A stretch of DNA of 8,564 bases, from the NCBI GenBank assembly GCA_903921945.1, contig CAIXSC010000963.1, positions 1 through 8,564 of the forward strand. The letters run 5' to 3'. A program made the position numbers and the translations under genes. Shown piece after piece: positions 1 through 6,370 of this stretch. The notes under the pieces are model-generated. The model did not search any database and had not been told where the DNA came from. It worked only from the letters and a program-made list of their open reading frames with translations. This stretch comes from an uncultured Planctomycetaceae bacterium. GTDB lineage: Bacteria > Planctomycetota > Planctomycetia > Pirellulales > Pirellulaceae. Each line of letters opens with the position of its first letter. The first letter of the stretch is position 1.

Positions 1-242
1 ACACGGAACTGCTATCGCTGGCCGGCGGTTACATCCCGCTGCCCAAAACGGCGGCGGACCGCGAGCGAACCGGGGATCCGCGATTGTCGCTCGCTGAACG
101 CTACGCGTCGCGCGAGGCGTACGTGGCGGCGTATCTGGAGCATGCGAAGAAGCTGGTTGCCAACCGCTATTTACTGGCGGAGGAGATACCCACTCTGGAA
201 GCGGCCGCCCGGCGGGCTTCGCAGGAGATTGCCGCTCCTTGA
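1..242 (+). CDS. alpha/beta hydrolase domain protein, C-terminal end (5' end outside window)
   Basis: An open frame enters from the left edge (codons in phase with position 3) and ends at TGA 240-242, giving the last 79 residues of a protein. Visible segments are GGYIPLPKTAADRERTGDP, LSLAERYASREAYVAAYLEH and KLVANRYLLAEE. From memory, the pattern 'GxYIPxPxTxAxRxxxGDPRxSxxERY' followed by a helical 'LVxxRxLLxED' end closes a family of secreted or cytoplasmic alpha/beta-hydrolase-domain proteins common in planctomycetes and proteobacteria. The catalytic part is outside the window, so activity and substrate cannot be judged. It lies upstream of the aroF operon on the same strand, separated by a repeat array, a possible terminator and a promoter, so it is probably a separate transcription unit. 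The family call is moderate; the open frame with a normal stop is clear. Confidence 0.6.
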   Translation, partial: TELLSLAGGYIPLPKTAADRERTGDPRLSLAERYASREAYVAAYLEHAKKLVANRYLLAEEIPTLEAAARRASQEIAAP

Positions 243-252
243 GCCCGACCGG

Positions 253-368
253 CTGGACAGCCTGGACGCGCTGGACAGGACGCGCTAACCGGTACGAGAT
301 GGACGGGACGCCCTGGACAGGACGCGCTGGACGGGACGCGCTGGACAGGACGCCCTGGATGGGACGCG
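253..368. repeat. 14-bp tandem repeat array (minisatellite)
   Basis: Seven consecutive 14-bp units run from 271 to 368, with consensus ctggacRggacgcg. They start at 271, 285 (degenerate, ctaaccggtacgag), 299, 313, 327, 341 and 355. Two shortened 9-bp units, ctggacagc and ctggacgcg, precede them at 253-270. Units differ mostly by A/G at the seventh base and by the last base. Because 14 is not a multiple of 3 the array shifts frame at every unit, so the open frames across it are unlikely to be real genes. It begins 10 bp after the stop of the upstream gene. Function is unknown; slippage-prone repeats of this kind usually vary between strains. Confidence 0.85.
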
Positions 369-433
369 CCGCACAGGAAGACATCGGGTCGCTGGCGGGA
401 AGGGCGATGAAGGCGATAAAAGCGGCAAAGGTA

Positions 434-466
434 GGGCAAAGGGTGGGAAAAGGTGGGGAAAACGGG
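434..466 (+). other. putative G-quadruplex motif in a purine-rich tract
   Basis: G-runs at 434-436, 441-443, 445-447 and 455-458 are separated by loops of 4, 1 and 7 nt, which fits the usual G3+N1-7 rule. A fifth run at 464-466 follows after 5 nt. The surrounding stretch, about 386-466, is strongly G/A-rich on the + strand. It lies about 100 bp upstream of the predicted aroF promoter. The motif is directly visible; folding in the cell is unproven. Confidence 0.5.
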
Positions 467-472
467 CGATTG

Positions 473-496
473 AGGCGGTTCGGACAGACCGCTTTT
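473..496 (+). terminator. weak intrinsic-terminator-like hairpin
   Basis: The arm aggcggt (473-479) can pair with accgctt (488-494), including one G-T wobble, around an 8-nt loop. The T-run 493-496 overlaps the end of the stem. It lies between the upstream hydrolase gene and the aroF promoter, where a terminator would be expected. The stem is short and the T-run only four bases, so this is tentative. Confidence 0.35.
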
Positions 497-542
497 CGGC
501 AACAGGGCACCCTTGAGCGGGGCCGGCGTTTTCCCGTCTCCC

Positions 543-571
543 TTTTTCCCTATCCGGCGGTCTGCTACACT
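543..571 (+). promoter_or_regulatory. candidate extended -10 promoter for the aroF operon
   Basis: TGCTACACT at 563-571 is an extended -10 element (TG, one base, then TACACT, 5 of 6 to TATAAT). No good -35 exists at the right distance; the T-rich 543-548 is the nearest candidate. Extended -10 promoters can work with a poor -35. Transcription would start near 578, about 30 nt before aroF. It is the only promoter-like site I find in front of the eight-gene block. Confidence 0.5.
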
Positions 572-596
572 TTCGGACTTTCCTGCGGGCAGTAGT

Positions 597-601
597 AGGT
601 G
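597..601 (+). promoter_or_regulatory. ribosome binding site that decides the aroF start
   Basis: AGGTG lies 8 nt before GTG 610 but only 2 nt before the alternative TTG 604. The spacing favours GTG 610. Confidence 0.5.
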
Positions 602-609
602 TTTTGACC

Positions 610-1650
610 GTGATAATCATCCTGAAACCGGACGTTACTGAAGAACAGATCCAGCACGTGGTGGCGCGGGTCGAGGAATTGGGATTGCGCGCCCACTTGA
701 GCCGCGGGACCTATCGGACCATCGTGGGCGTGATCGGCGATGAACAAAAGGTTCAGGCCGATCCGCTGCGGGCGATTCCCGGCGTTTTGGAGGTCGTCCC
801 TGTGTTGCCTCCGTACAAGCTGGCGAGCCGTGAAGCCCATCCGCAATCGAGCATCATCGATGTGGCCGGGGTGAAGATCGGCGGCGGGAATTTGGCGATG
901 ATCGCCGGTCCGTGCGCGGTCGAGGAACCCGAGCGGATGTTGCGGATCGCCCAGATGGTGAAGGCGGCCGGGGCGAACCTTTTCCGCGGCGGCGCCTACA
1001 AGCCGCGGACCAGTCCCTACGCCTTCCAAGGACAGGGGGAAGAGGGATTGCGGATTCTCCGCGAGACGGGCGACGCGGTCGGCATGCCGGTCGTCACGGA
1101 AGTGATGGACCCGCGGCAGATCGACGCCGTCGATCGCTGGGCCGATATGATTCAGATCGGCGCCCGCAATATGCAAAACTTTTCGTTGCTCACCGAGGTT
1201 GGCCGCACTCGGAAACCGGTGCTGCTCAAACGCGGCATGAGCGCGACGATCACCGATTTATTGATGAGCGCCGAGTACATTCTCTCGCAGGGCAATTCCC
1301 AAGTGGTGCTGTGCGAACGCGGGATCAAGGGCTGGGATCCGGCAACTCGCAATCTCTACGATGTGGCGGCCGTGCCGTTGGTGAAGGGCTTGTCGCACCT
1401 GCCGATCATTGTCGATCCAAGTCATGCGACGGGTCGGCCCGATTTGATTCCGGCCTGTGCGTTGGCCGGTGTCGCCGCCGGCGCGGATGGCGTTCACATC
1501 GAGGTTCACGATTGCCCGGAGAAGGCCAAGTCGGACGGTCCCCAAGCGCTGTTGCCGGCCCAGTACGCCGAGCTTGCGGCGCAGATCCGTAAGTTGGCTG
1601 AGTTATTCGGCAAGCGTATTTCGCCCTTGCCCGAGAAGGCGGGTTCGTAG
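610..1650 (+). CDS. aroF: 3-deoxy-7-phosphoheptulonate (DAHP) synthase, type I-beta with N-terminal regulatory domain
   Basis: Condenses phosphoenolpyruvate with erythrose 4-phosphate, the first step of the shikimate pathway. The predicted protein has 346 residues, close to the Thermotoga maritima enzyme (338). Residues 1 to about 75 form the ferredoxin-like domain that in this subfamily carries feedback control by aromatic amino acids; the (beta/alpha)8 catalytic domain follows. Visible catalytic motifs are GPCAVE (100-105), GGAYKPRTSPYAFQG, QIGARNMQNF, KPVLLKRGM and DPSHATG. The four metal ligands fall at Cys102, His272, Glu298 and Asp309, the same numbers I recall for T. maritima. GTG 610 is preferred over TTG 604 because of the ribosome-site spacing, and because the protein then begins MIIILKP, as relatives do. 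It is first in a same-strand gene cluster, behind an extended -10 promoter; tpiA follows after 75 bp. Function is secure; regulation by inhibitors is inferred from the family. Confidence 0.96.
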   Translation: MIIILKPDVTEEQIQHVVARVEELGLRAHLSRGTYRTIVGVIGDEQKVQADPLRAIPGVLEVVPVLPPYKLASREAHPQSSIIDVAGVKIGGGNLAMIAGPCAVEEPERMLRIAQMVKAAGANLFRGGAYKPRTSPYAFQGQGEEGLRILRETGDAVGMPVVTEVMDPRQIDAVDRWADMIQIGARNMQNFSLLTEVGRTRKPVLLKRGMSATITDLLMSAEYILSQGNSQVVLCERGIKGWDPATRNLYDVAAVPLVKGLSHLPIIVDPSHATGRPDLIPACALAGVAAGADGVHIEVHDCPEKAKSDGPQALLPAQYAELAAQIRKLAELFGKRISPLPEKAGS

Positions 1651-1725
1651 TTCCAACGTCGGTCCCGCTCATCCGTATTCCGTCCCGCTCGTTGTTCCGC
1701 CCCAATCCCCCAGGAATTGCTCGAC

Positions 1726-2484
1726 ATGCGACGGCCCTTTATCGCCGGCAACTGGAAGATGAATCTGACAAAGGCCGAGGCGATTGCTTTGGCGCAAGCG
1801 GTCGCGGCGAAAGTCGGCGCCGGGCATGCGGTGGAAATCGCCGTCTGTCCGCCCGCCGTCCATCTGGATGCGGTCGCCGCCGTACTGAAGGGGACCGGCG
1901 TGGGGATAGGCGCTCAAAACGTCTATTTCCAGCCTAACGGCGCGTTCACGGGCGAACTAAGCGTCGCCATGCTTGTCGATCTGGGTGTCCAGTATGTGAT
2001 TCTGGGGCACAGCGAACGGCGGCGAATCATGGGCGAAACCAACGAGCACGTGAATGCGAAGCTGCACGCGGTGCTGGCCGGCGGCCTGACACCGATCGTG
2101 TGCGTTGGCGAAACGCTGGATGAACGCACGGCGAACAAGACCGAGGACATCGTCCAGGAGCAGCTCGCCGGGTCGCTCGCCGGCATCACCGCCGAGCAAG
2201 CTGGCCGCGTGGTGATCGCGTACGAGCCGGTGTGGGCGATTGGCACGGGGCAAGTGGCGACCAAAGAGCAAGCGGAGGAAGTGCATGCGGCCGCTCGCAA
2301 GATGTTGGCCGCTCGCTTTGGCGAAACGACCGCCGCTTCGATCCGGATTCAATACGGCGGCAGCGTAAAGCCTGACAATGCCGCCGATTTGCTCGCCCAG
2401 CCCAACATCGACGGCGCACTCGTCGGAGGCGCGTCGCTGAAAGCGGACAGCTTCCTGGGTATTGTCGCGGGCGTCAAACTTTAA
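1726..2484 (+). CDS. tpiA: triosephosphate isomerase
   Basis: Interconverts dihydroxyacetone phosphate and glyceraldehyde 3-phosphate in glycolysis and gluconeogenesis, as a cytoplasmic TIM-barrel dimer. The protein has 252 residues, the usual length. The active site is complete: Asn9 and Lys11 in NWKMN, His95 in ILGHSERR, and Glu167 in AYEPVWAIGTG. The phosphate-binding stretches GGSVKPDN and GALVGGASL are also present. ATG 1726 is chosen because the protein then begins MRRPFIAGNWKMN, typical of the family; the in-frame TTG 1717 would be only 1 nt from the AGGA at 1712-1715, which lies 10 nt before ATG 1726. It lies between aroF and secG on the same strand, with no terminator visible on either side. 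Nothing unusual is seen. Confidence 0.97.
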   Translation: MRRPFIAGNWKMNLTKAEAIALAQAVAAKVGAGHAVEIAVCPPAVHLDAVAAVLKGTGVGIGAQNVYFQPNGAFTGELSVAMLVDLGVQYVILGHSERRRIMGETNEHVNAKLHAVLAGGLTPIVCVGETLDERTANKTEDIVQEQLAGSLAGITAEQAGRVVIAYEPVWAIGTGQVATKEQAEEVHAAARKMLAARFGETTAASIRIQYGGSVKPDNAADLLAQPNIDGALVGGASLKADSFLGIVAGVKL

Positions 2485-2532
2485 GCGATCCAACCATTAG
2501 TACACGGATTTGATTTTTCCTGCGGAGCATTG

Positions 2533-3039
2533 ATGTCCATGCTTTCTTCTTCTGTCGCGTTGGACCTTGCCTTTCCGACCGCCCCGCTATGGGCGTCCGC
2601 GGCGCATTGGTTCTTTGGCATTCTGCTCTTCGCATCCTCGCTCTTCCTGATACTGCTTGTCTTGGTCCAGCGGGGCCGCGGCGGCGGATTGACGGGCGCG
2701 TTGGGTGGCATGGGCGGCCAGAGCGCCTTCGGCACGAAGGCCGGCGACCTGTTCACTCGCATCACGATGATCACGGCCGCCGTCTGGTTGTTGCTGTGCC
2801 TCGCCGCCGTCAAGGTGCTCACGTCGTCCAGCGATGGCCCGTTCGGCTCGGCTTCCAGCGGCGGCAACTCGTCGGGCAGTGTGACTCCCGGCAAAGGCAG
2901 CGACGACAGCAAGTCCGGCAAGACCGAGGCTGACACCGGCGCCGGCGCCGCACCCGCTGCGGGTGGCGCGGCTCCCAGTGGTGGCGCGGCTCCCAGTGGT
3001 GATGCGGGGAAAGCGCCTGCGGGCGACGCCAAGCCGTAG
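2533..3039 (+). CDS. secG: preprotein translocase subunit SecG with extended low-complexity tail
   Basis: SecG is the small inner-membrane subunit of the SecYEG channel and assists SecA-driven export. The 168-residue protein has two hydrophobic spans, about 26-45 and 77-96. Between them lies the family loop VLVQRGRGGGLTGALGG (44-59), then MGGQSAFGTKAGD. Residues 98-168 form a tail of Gly, Ser, Ala, Pro and Lys with no predicted fold, which makes the protein longer than E. coli SecG (110). Part of the tail is a duplicated GAAPSG unit. ATG 2533 is preceded by GGAG (2524-2527) with 5 nt spacing; the TTG just before it is a poor alternative. It starts 48 bp after tpiA and ends 12 bp before yicC, so co-transcription is likely. 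The core call is firm; any role of the tail is unknown. Confidence 0.93.
   Translation: MSMLSSSVALDLAFPTAPLWASAAHWFFGILLFASSLFLILLVLVQRGRGGGLTGALGGMGGQSAFGTKAGDLFTRITMITAAVWLLLCLAAVKVLTSSSDGPFGSASSGGNSSGSVTPGKGSDDSKSGKTEADTGAGAAPAAGGAAPSGGAAPSGDAGKAPAGDAKP
2962..2997 (+). repeat. two exact 18-bp tandem copies inside secG
   Basis: The unit ggtggcgcggctcccagt occurs at 2962-2979 and again, without change, at 2980-2997. It is in frame and adds six residues (Gly-Gly-Ala-Ala-Pro-Ser) per copy to the SecG tail. It suggests the tail grows and shrinks by slippage. Confidence 0.85.
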
Positions 3040-3051
3040 AAAGACGTGAAG

Positions 3052-3948
3052 ATGTTGTTGAGCATGACAGGCCACGGCGAGGCGCATTCGCACGTTGGCG
3101 GCCGAGCGATCGCCGTGGACGTGAGGACGGTCAACAACAAGTACTTCAAAGTTTCCATGCGCACGGGCGATCGCTACACGGCGCTCGAACCGCTCATCGA
3201 AGCCACGGTGCGTCAGCAAGTTCGACGGGGCACGGTCCAGGTTGAACTGCGAGTGGAACGCGAGGCGACGCCGGACGACTACCGCTTGAACGAAACGGTG
3301 TTGGCCAGCTACCGCCGCCAATTGGAATCGATCGAGCAGCATTTGCGGCTCACCGAACCGATTCGGCTCGAGTCGCTGCTGGCGTTGCCTGGGGTCGTGG
3401 AGGAGCGCGCGGCCGTTCGGGCGTCGGAAGATACGCTGTGGCTTGCGGTGGAACCGGTGCTCCGCGAAGCGTTGGACAATCTTGATCGCATGCGTCGCGA
3501 AGAGGGGCGGGCGATGTCGGCCGATTTGCGCGGCAATCGCGAATTGGTCGCCGCGGCGCTCGATCGCATTGAATTGCGTGCGCCGCTGGTCGTCGCCTTG
3601 TATCGAACCCGCTTGCTGGAGCGCATCAACAATTGGTTGCAGGGAGTCGACACGACGGGGATACCGGCGATCACGCCGACGGACGTCGTCCGCGAGGTCG
3701 GGTTGTTCACGGATCGCAGCGACATCTCCGAGGAAATCGTTCGGCTCCGCAGCCACCTCTCGCAGTTCGATTCGCTGTTGCAACAGGCCGAGCCGACGGG
3801 GCGAAAACTCGACTTCCTAATCCAAGAGATGTTCCGCGAAACCAACACCATCGGCTCGAAGGCGAACGATGTCGAAATCGCCCGCGAGGTGATCGAGATC
3901 AAAACATTGATCGAGCGCATGCGGGAAATGATTCAGAATGTGGAATGA
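3052..3948 (+). CDS. yicC: YicC/YloC family endoribonuclease
   Basis: Members of this family (E. coli YicC, B. subtilis YloC) are reported to be endoribonucleases involved in RNA decay. The predicted protein has 298 residues, against about 290 in relatives. The start MLLSMTGHGEA matches the family opening (MxxSMTGFGxA). The C-terminal domain is clear: LDFLIQEMFRETNTIGSKAN followed by a helix ending in REMIQNVE. ATG 3052 is chosen over GTG 3046 because it restores the usual N-terminus and leaves room for the weak purine-rich ribosome site just after the secG stop. It begins 12 bp after secG. Downstream come gmk and rpoZ, the same neighbours as in many bacteria. In Bacillus a remA gene lies between yloC and gmk; here that position holds only a 95-bp spacer with a heptamer repeat. 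The family call is firm. Confidence 0.93.
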   Translation: MLLSMTGHGEAHSHVGGRAIAVDVRTVNNKYFKVSMRTGDRYTALEPLIEATVRQQVRRGTVQVELRVEREATPDDYRLNETVLASYRRQLESIEQHLRLTEPIRLESLLALPGVVEERAAVRASEDTLWLAVEPVLREALDNLDRMRREEGRAMSADLRGNRELVAAALDRIELRAPLVVALYRTRLLERINNWLQGVDTTGIPAITPTDVVREVGLFTDRSDISEEIVRLRSHLSQFDSLLQQAEPTGRKLDFLIQEMFRETNTIGSKANDVEIAREVIEIKTLIERMREMIQNVE

Positions 3949-3983
3949 GTGGCTAGTGGCTGGTGGCTGGTTGCTAGTGGCTC
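3949..3983. repeat. 7-bp tandem repeat (GTGGCTR), five units
   Basis: Five heptamers follow each other without gaps: gtggcta, gtggctg, gtggctg, gttgcta, gtggctc. The array starts on the base after the yicC stop codon (3946-3948). A C/A-rich stretch at about 4028-4043 (ccaaccacccagc) is roughly complementary to its middle, so a loose hairpin just before the gmk start is possible. The repeat is plain to see; its role is unknown. Confidence 0.8.
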
Positions 3984-4043
3984 GAGTTCGGATTGGCATT
4001 GGGGAGCTTTGAACTAGGACCATCCGCGACCAACCACCCAGCT

Positions 4044-4631
4044 ATGTCCTTTAACCCTTCCCTATCCGCCGCGCGTATTGTGATCCTGTCGGGGCCTTCC
4101 GGCGCGGGAAAGACGACAGTGGTGCGGGAGTTATTGCGGTCGAGTCCGGTGCCGTTGGAACTGAGTGTGTCGGCGACAACGCGGAGTCCGCGGTCGGGCG
4201 AGCTGGACGGCCGGGAGTACCATTTTCTGAGTCACGCCGAATTCGCTCGGCGGCGGGCGGCGGGCGAGTTCCTGGAATGCAAAGAGGTTTTTGGACGGGG
4301 GGATTGGTACGGGACGTTGCGGAGCGCGGTAACCTCTGGCCTGGAGCAAGGCAAGTGGGTACTCTTGGAGATTGATGTCGAAGGGGCGATGGCGGTCCGC
4401 GACCAATTTCCCGATTGCGTGATGATCTTTCTGCATCCAGGAAGTTTGGCGGAGTTGGAACGGCGGTTGCGGGGCCGGGGAACGGACTCGGAAGATTCGA
4501 TTCGAAGGCGGTTGGAGGTGGCCAGCGGCGAGCTTGCGCGGGCTGCCGAGTATCGTTACCAAGTGGTCAACGAAACGCCCGCTCAAGCGGTGTCGGAGAT
4601 TCGCGCGATTTTAGCGCGGATTTCGGGTTGA
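4044..4631 (+). CDS. gmk: guanylate kinase
   Basis: Phosphorylates GMP to GDP with ATP, an essential step in nucleotide supply. The protein has 195 residues, slightly shorter than E. coli Gmk (207). The P-loop GPSGAGKTT lies at 17-25. The GMP-binding region has SATTRSPRSGE with Ser43, Arg47 and Arg50, followed by Tyr59, Glu78 and WYGT (88-91). LLEIDVEGA (107-115) carries Asp111, and the lid region reads LRGRGTDSEDSIRRRL. ATG 4044 matches the length of relatives, but no Shine-Dalgarno sequence precedes it. An in-frame TTG at 3993 would add 17 residues of unlikely sequence. The 95-bp spacer to yicC contains a heptamer repeat. rpoZ follows after 25 bp, the usual partner. The function is certain, the exact start a little less so. 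Confidence 0.96.
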   Translation: MSFNPSLSAARIVILSGPSGAGKTTVVRELLRSSPVPLELSVSATTRSPRSGELDGREYHFLSHAEFARRRAAGEFLECKEVFGRGDWYGTLRSAVTSGLEQGKWVLLEIDVEGAMAVRDQFPDCVMIFLHPGSLAELERRLRGRGTDSEDSIRRRLEVASGELARAAEYRYQVVNETPAQAVSEIRAILARISG

Positions 4632-4656
4632 ACGTTAGTTCGTAGGGGAGAGCGGC

Positions 4657-4932
4657 ATGCACGAAGAATTGAAAGAAGAAGCGATCGTCAACAAGGTCGG
4701 CGGGCGTTTCAAACTGTCGACGCTGATTCAAAAGCGGCTCGTGCAGCTGAATCAGGATAGCCGACCCCTGGTGACGTTGCCGGCGGCCGATCGTCAAAAT
4801 CCCCAGCAAGACAAGATGAAAATCGTCTTGCAGGAGATTCTCCAGGACAAGATTTATTTGGATGCTTCCAACGAGTTGCGGATCATGGGCGATCTGCCGA
4901 TCAGCCAGGAAAGTCCGGACTTCGGCGATTAA
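4657..4932 (+). CDS. rpoZ: DNA-directed RNA polymerase omega subunit
   Basis: Omega binds the beta' subunit and helps RNA polymerase assemble. The protein has 91 residues, the same length as E. coli omega. The core VNKVGGRFKLSTLIQKR corresponds to the conserved omega motif (IxNRFxLxxxxxxRA in E. coli). The second half contains MKIVLQEILQDKIYLD, seen in planctomycete members of the family as I recall them. A strong ribosome site, AGGGGAG (4644-4650), lies 6 nt before ATG 4657. It sits 25 bp after gmk and 3 bp before coaC, a classic gmk-rpoZ-coaBC arrangement, which supports the call strongly despite low similarity to E. coli omega. Confidence 0.9.
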   Translation: MHEELKEEAIVNKVGGRFKLSTLIQKRLVQLNQDSRPLVTLPAADRQNPQQDKMKIVLQEILQDKIYLDASNELRIMGDLPISQESPDFGD

Positions 4933-4935
4933 CGC

Positions 4936-5526
4936 ATGGTCAGGCCGCAGAGCCGGGAAATTGTCGTCGGGGTGACGGGCGGCATCGCCGCGTTCAAGAC
5001 GGCGCAGTTGGTGAGTCAACTGGTCCAGGACGGCTACGGCGTCACGGTGGTGATGACGGAAGCCGCCGAGCGGTTTGTGGGGTCGGCGACTTTCGCCGCG
5101 TTGACTCGCCGGCCGGTGGCCTCGGCCGTGTTCCAGCCGGACCAGTTTCCGCAGGGCGCGCACATCGAGCTTGCTCGGCGCGCCGAGCTACTGGTTGTGG
5201 CTCCGGCGACGGCCGATTTTCTGGCGAAGGCGGCGGTCGGGTTGGCGGACGATCTCCTGTCCACGCTCTACCTGGCGTTCGCGGGGACCGTGTTGGCGGC
5301 ACCCGCGATGAATGTCGAAATGTGGGAAAAGGCGGCCGTCCAGCGGAACGTGGCTCAGTTGCGCGCGGACGGCGTGCGGTTCGTGGATCCGGCCGAAGGT
5401 TGGCTCGCCTGTGGAACGCGCGGAGTAGGCCGGATGGCGGCGATCGACGCGATTGCGGCGGCGATTCGCGACTTGGCTCCGCTGGGCGTCGCGACGATCG
5501 AGGACGAGCGATGTCCCGAATCCTGA
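4936..5526 (+). CDS. coaC: phosphopantothenoylcysteine decarboxylase (stand-alone CoaC)
   Basis: An FMN-dependent decarboxylase that makes 4'-phosphopantetheine in coenzyme A synthesis. The 196-residue protein covers only the flavoprotein half of the E. coli CoaBC fusion. All key residues are visible: VTGGIAAFK (13-21) at the flavin site, catalytic His76 in GAHIEL, VVAPATADF, the PAMN motif (123-126) with Asn126, and Cys159 in WLACGTRGVGRM, the substrate-clamp cysteine. These match E. coli His75, Asn125 and Cys158 within one residue. It starts 3 bp after the rpoZ stop with no clear ribosome site, so translation is probably coupled to rpoZ. Its last 16 bp overlap coaB in another frame. The C-terminal tail ends normally, so this is a true two-gene arrangement and not a broken fusion. 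Confidence 0.93.
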   Translation: MVRPQSREIVVGVTGGIAAFKTAQLVSQLVQDGYGVTVVMTEAAERFVGSATFAALTRRPVASAVFQPDQFPQGAHIELARRAELLVVAPATADFLAKAAVGLADDLLSTLYLAFAGTVLAAPAMNVEMWEKAAVQRNVAQLRADGVRFVDPAEGWLACGTRGVGRMAAIDAIAAAIRDLAPLGVATIEDERCPES

Positions 5527-6158
5527 TCACATCGGGGCCGACGCGGCAATACCTGGATCCGGTGCGTTATCTGACCAACGGATCGAGCGGCCGGATGGGA
5601 GCGGCGTTGGCGGCGGCCGCGTTGGATTTGGGGCATGATGTTTTGATCGTGTCCGGGCCGGTTCAAGTCGATTACCCCAAAGCGGCTCGACGGATCGATG
5701 TCATCTCCACCGAGGATTTGCTGGCGGTATGTCGCGCCGAGTTTCCTCGATGCGACGGTCTGATCGGCGCGGCGGCTCCGTGCGACTACCGTCCGCGGCG
5801 GGTTGAATCGCAAAAGATCGCGAAGACTGGCCAACCGCTGGAATTGCTGCTTGTCGAAACCCCGGATGTCGTCGCGACCCTTGGCGCGGAGAAGCGGGCG
5901 GACCAGTGGGTGGTCGGGTTCGCGTTGGAAACGGAGGATCCGCGGTTCCGGGCGTTGGCGAAGATGGAACGCAAGAACTGCGACTTGATGGTGCTCAACG
6001 GCCCCGAAGCGATGAACGCCGAGGACAACCGCGTCGAGGTGCTCGCGCGCAACGGCCAGTCGCTCGCCGAATTCAAAGGCCGCAAAGACGAAGTCGCCCG
6101 AGGGATCCTCGGCATCATCCAGCAGCAGCTAGTCGGAGCGACGAGCGACAAGGGTTGA
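5511..6158 (+). CDS. coaB: phosphopantothenate-cysteine ligase (stand-alone CoaB)
   Basis: Joins cysteine to 4'-phosphopantothenate, using CTP in most bacteria, just before the CoaC step. The protein has 215 residues, the size of the CoaB half of CoaBC. Motifs in order are TSGPTRQYLDPVRYLTNGSSGRMG (residues 7-30), AAAPCDYRP (87-95), KIAKTGQPLELLL beginning at Lys102 (the KxxK nucleotide site), VGFALETED, and NCDLMVLN followed by NRVEV. The usual AxADY is AAPCDY here, a mild variation. ATG 5511 has GAGGA (5500-5504) 6 nt upstream, inside the end of coaC. The 16-bp overlap implies tight translational coupling, fitting two consecutive steps on the same substrate. It is the last gene of the conserved block. 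Confidence 0.93.
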   Translation: MSRILITSGPTRQYLDPVRYLTNGSSGRMGAALAAAALDLGHDVLIVSGPVQVDYPKAARRIDVISTEDLLAVCRAEFPRCDGLIGAAAPCDYRPRRVESQKIAKTGQPLELLLVETPDVVATLGAEKRADQWVVGFALETEDPRFRALAKMERKNCDLMVLNGPEAMNAEDNRVEVLARNGQSLAEFKGRKDEVARGILGIIQQQLVGATSDKG

Positions 6159-6181
6159 GCGACGAGAGCGAAACTAGCGGC

Positions 6182-6195
6182 GCGGCGTAAGCCGC
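6182..6195. repeat. short hairpin with GTAA tetraloop
   Basis: gcggc (6182-6186) pairs perfectly with gccgc (6191-6195) around GTAA, a GNRA-type loop. It lies 23 bp after the coaB stop and has no T-run, so it is not a standard terminator. It resembles short palindromes that recur between genes in planctomycete genomes, but I cannot confirm that here. Confidence 0.45.
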
Positions 6196-6240
6196 CCGGC
6201 CGAATGGCGCAGGCGTCTCCCGACCCACATCCGCCCAAAT

Positions 6241-6294
6241 CTCGTTCACCACCGAATCCTCGCTCACCACCAAATCCTCGCTCGCCACCGAATC
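6241..6294. repeat. 18-bp tandem repeat, three units
   Basis: Three units in a row: ctcgttcaccaccgaatc (6241-6258), ctcgctcaccaccaaatc (6259-6276) and ctcgctcgccaccgaatc (6277-6294). They differ at one to three positions, and a fourth unit begins with ctcgtt and then decays. In one frame they read as Ser-Pro-Pro-Asn-Pro-Arg repeats, but nothing around them supports a gene. Confidence 0.8.
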
Positions 6295-6326
6295 CTCGTT
6301 TGCAAGGCATCATCGTTTACCGCCGA

Positions 6327-6341
6327 GCCGTAGGCGACGGC
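6327..6341. repeat. small hairpin in intergenic region
   Basis: gccgt (6327-6331) pairs with acggc (6337-6341) around the loop aggcg. Short stem, no T-run; possibly part of a dispersed intergenic repeat together with the larger palindrome that follows. Confidence 0.35.
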
Positions 6342-6370
6342 CGGGTTTGCCACCCGATCCGCTCTCAGCT

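Noticed and set aside
239..595. 118-codon + strand frame over the 14-bp array (also minus-strand frames there)
   Set aside because: The reading frame cycles through a non-triplet repeat and has no protein-like composition outside it.
565..1176. 203-codon minus-strand frame over the aroF start
   Set aside because: Antisense shadow of aroF, whose catalytic residues are all in place on the + strand.
1662..1690. Direct repeat gtcccgctc, 20 bp apart, between aroF and tpiA
   Set aside because: Only nine bases, two copies, no surrounding structure; could easily arise by chance.
2587..3783. 398-codon open frame on the minus strand across secG and yicC
   Set aside because: It is a high-GC mirror frame of two clearly recognised + strand genes. 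Its translation is rich in Arg, Ala and Gln with no domain.
6182..6195. Hairpin after coaB as the operon terminator
   Set aside because: Stem of only five pairs and no T-run downstream.
6241..6294. 18-bp repeats as a CRISPR array
   Set aside because: Units are directly adjacent with no spacers and differ from each other, so this is a simple tandem repeat.
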